64,000 bases of DNA, from NCBI RefSeq assembly GCF_014647075.1, contig NZ_BMOM01000018.1, forward strand, positions 3,874 to 67,873. The letters are read 5' to 3'. Below the pieces are notes generated by a model that saw only the letters and a program-made list of their open reading frames with translations, did no database searches and was not told the origin of the DNA. Within the stretch, counting starts at the first letter, position 1. Each line of letters begins with the position of its first letter. This document shows, one piece after another, positions 63,482 through 64,000 of the stretch. The DNA is from Deinococcus aerophilus (GTDB lineage Bacteria > Deinococcota > Deinococci > Deinococcales > Deinococcaceae). The position numbers were made by a program, and so were the translations under genes.

Positions 63482-64000
63482 AGAAGGTGCCCTGGGGTTG
63501 GGGGCTTCTGGGCGGCGTTGTGGTGGTGCTGATCGTGATCAGCTTTACCCTGCCCCGGGGCGTCGGCACCGACCTGACCCTGACGGATTTCACGGCCGCC
63601 GTCCAGCAGGGAGAGGTGCGCAGCGCCAACATCACCTACCAGAACGGCACCGCCCTGCTGACCGGGCAGCTCAGCAGCGGGGAGGAGTACCGCAGCCGCA
63701 CGCTGGCCAACGATCCGCTGATCGAACTGTCCGCGCTGCAGGGCGCGGGCGTGACCGTTTCCTACGTGCCGCCCGCGCGTCTGAGCGTGTTCGGCGTGCT
63801 GAGCGTGCTGCTGACCCTGGCGCTGATCGTGGGCCTGGTGATCTTGCTGCTGCGCAGCCGCCAGGGGTCCGGCACCGACGCGGCGAGCACGTTTGGGAAG
63901 TCGAAGGCGGCGGTGATTGCCGAGGGGCAGATCAAGCTGAACTTCAGCGACGTTGCCGGCTGCGACGAGGCCAAGGCCGACCTGCAGGAAGTCGTTGACT
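63478..64000 (+). CDS. ftsH: ATP-dependent zinc metalloprotease FtsH (5' part only)
   Basis: The window ends inside the gene; 174 codons are visible. N-terminal membrane segment (WGLLGGVVVVLIVISF), periplasmic domain with the FtsH extracellular pattern (LTLTDFTAAVQQGEVRSANI, then GEEYRS), second membrane segment (VLSVLLTLALIVGLVILLL, residues ~103-121), then the start of the AAA module (FSDVAGCDEAKADLQEVV). It degrades misfolded membrane and some soluble proteins. GTG at 63478 with AGGAAG upstream; the ATG before it is in another frame. Confidence 0.93.
   Translation, partial: MKKVPWGWGLLGGVVVVLIVISFTLPRGVGTDLTLTDFTAAVQQGEVRSANITYQNGTALLTGQLSSGEEYRSRTLANDPLIELSALQGAGVTVSYVPPARLSVFGVLSVLLTLALIVGLVILLLRSRQGSGTDAASTFGKSKAAVIAEGQIKLNFSDVAGCDEAKADLQEVVD

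Overview
The window is a piece of a Deinococcus-like chromosome. It is GC-rich, and many genes have a TANNNT -10 element only 6-8 bases before the start codon, the leaderless promoter form known from Deinococcus. The gene families (DtxR/MntR-type regulator, DUF1800/DUF1501 pair, Der, FtsH, copper-amine-oxidase-N exported protein) fit that genus. The species cannot be fixed from the sequence. No tRNA, rRNA or CRISPR array was seen.

Layout. 0-8.5 kb: a large SARP/AfsR-type regulator, then gene-poor sequence with remnants (an IS3 transposase tail and a decayed ORF), a spermidine-synthase-like protein and two paralogous small secreted proteins. 8.6-18.4 kb: a block of membrane proteins (two cation/proton antiporters, an ArsB/SLC13-type permease, a SulP transporter, DUF421, MscS, DUF2254). 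18.4-24.7 kb: an oxidoreductase, folA, a NUMOD-type homing-endonuclease-associated ORF, a thyA with an in-frame insertion of about 187 residues, paaZ and a VOC protein. 24.9-39.2 kb: a surface-polysaccharide locus. Its first part makes a 2,3-diamino-uronic acid (WbpA, WbpB and WbpE-like enzymes plus a sugar N-formyltransferase). Its middle is AT-rich and looks imported: Wzx, a broken Wzy and two glycosyltransferases. Its end is a bacillosamine-type initiation module (PglC, PglD, PglE, PglF/WbpM). A Wzz/tyrosine-kinase fusion faces it. 39.5-47.5 kb: transketolase, a short GntR regulator, a GNAT remnant, a cytochrome/DUF1501/DUF1800 group and an ECF sigma/anti-sigma/RseB-like group.

47.6-50.9 kb holds a 3.2-kb element with 66-bp inverted ends (64/66 identical) and a 6-bp target duplication, TAAACT. 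It carries a dead transposase fragment, an intact 286-residue protein of unknown function, an iteron-like repeat zone and a cargo gene broken by two amber codons and a frameshift. The right copy of the target duplication is also the predicted -10 box of the mntR-like gene, so the insertion separated that promoter from its original upstream DNA.

50.9-64 kb: mntR-like, trpF, a seven-box DnaA-box cluster, a phosphatase-superfamily enzyme, a Pnkp-like phosphatase with a defective P-loop, corA, crcB, xseA, a DinB-like protein, a sulfurtransferase, der, a flavin-binding-family protein, an exported protein and the start of ftsH, which overlaps an 8-codon leader ORF.

The strongest candidates for new biology are the 3.2-kb element at the mntR promoter, the thyA insertion with its neighbouring NUMOD gene, and the isolated DnaA-box cluster.
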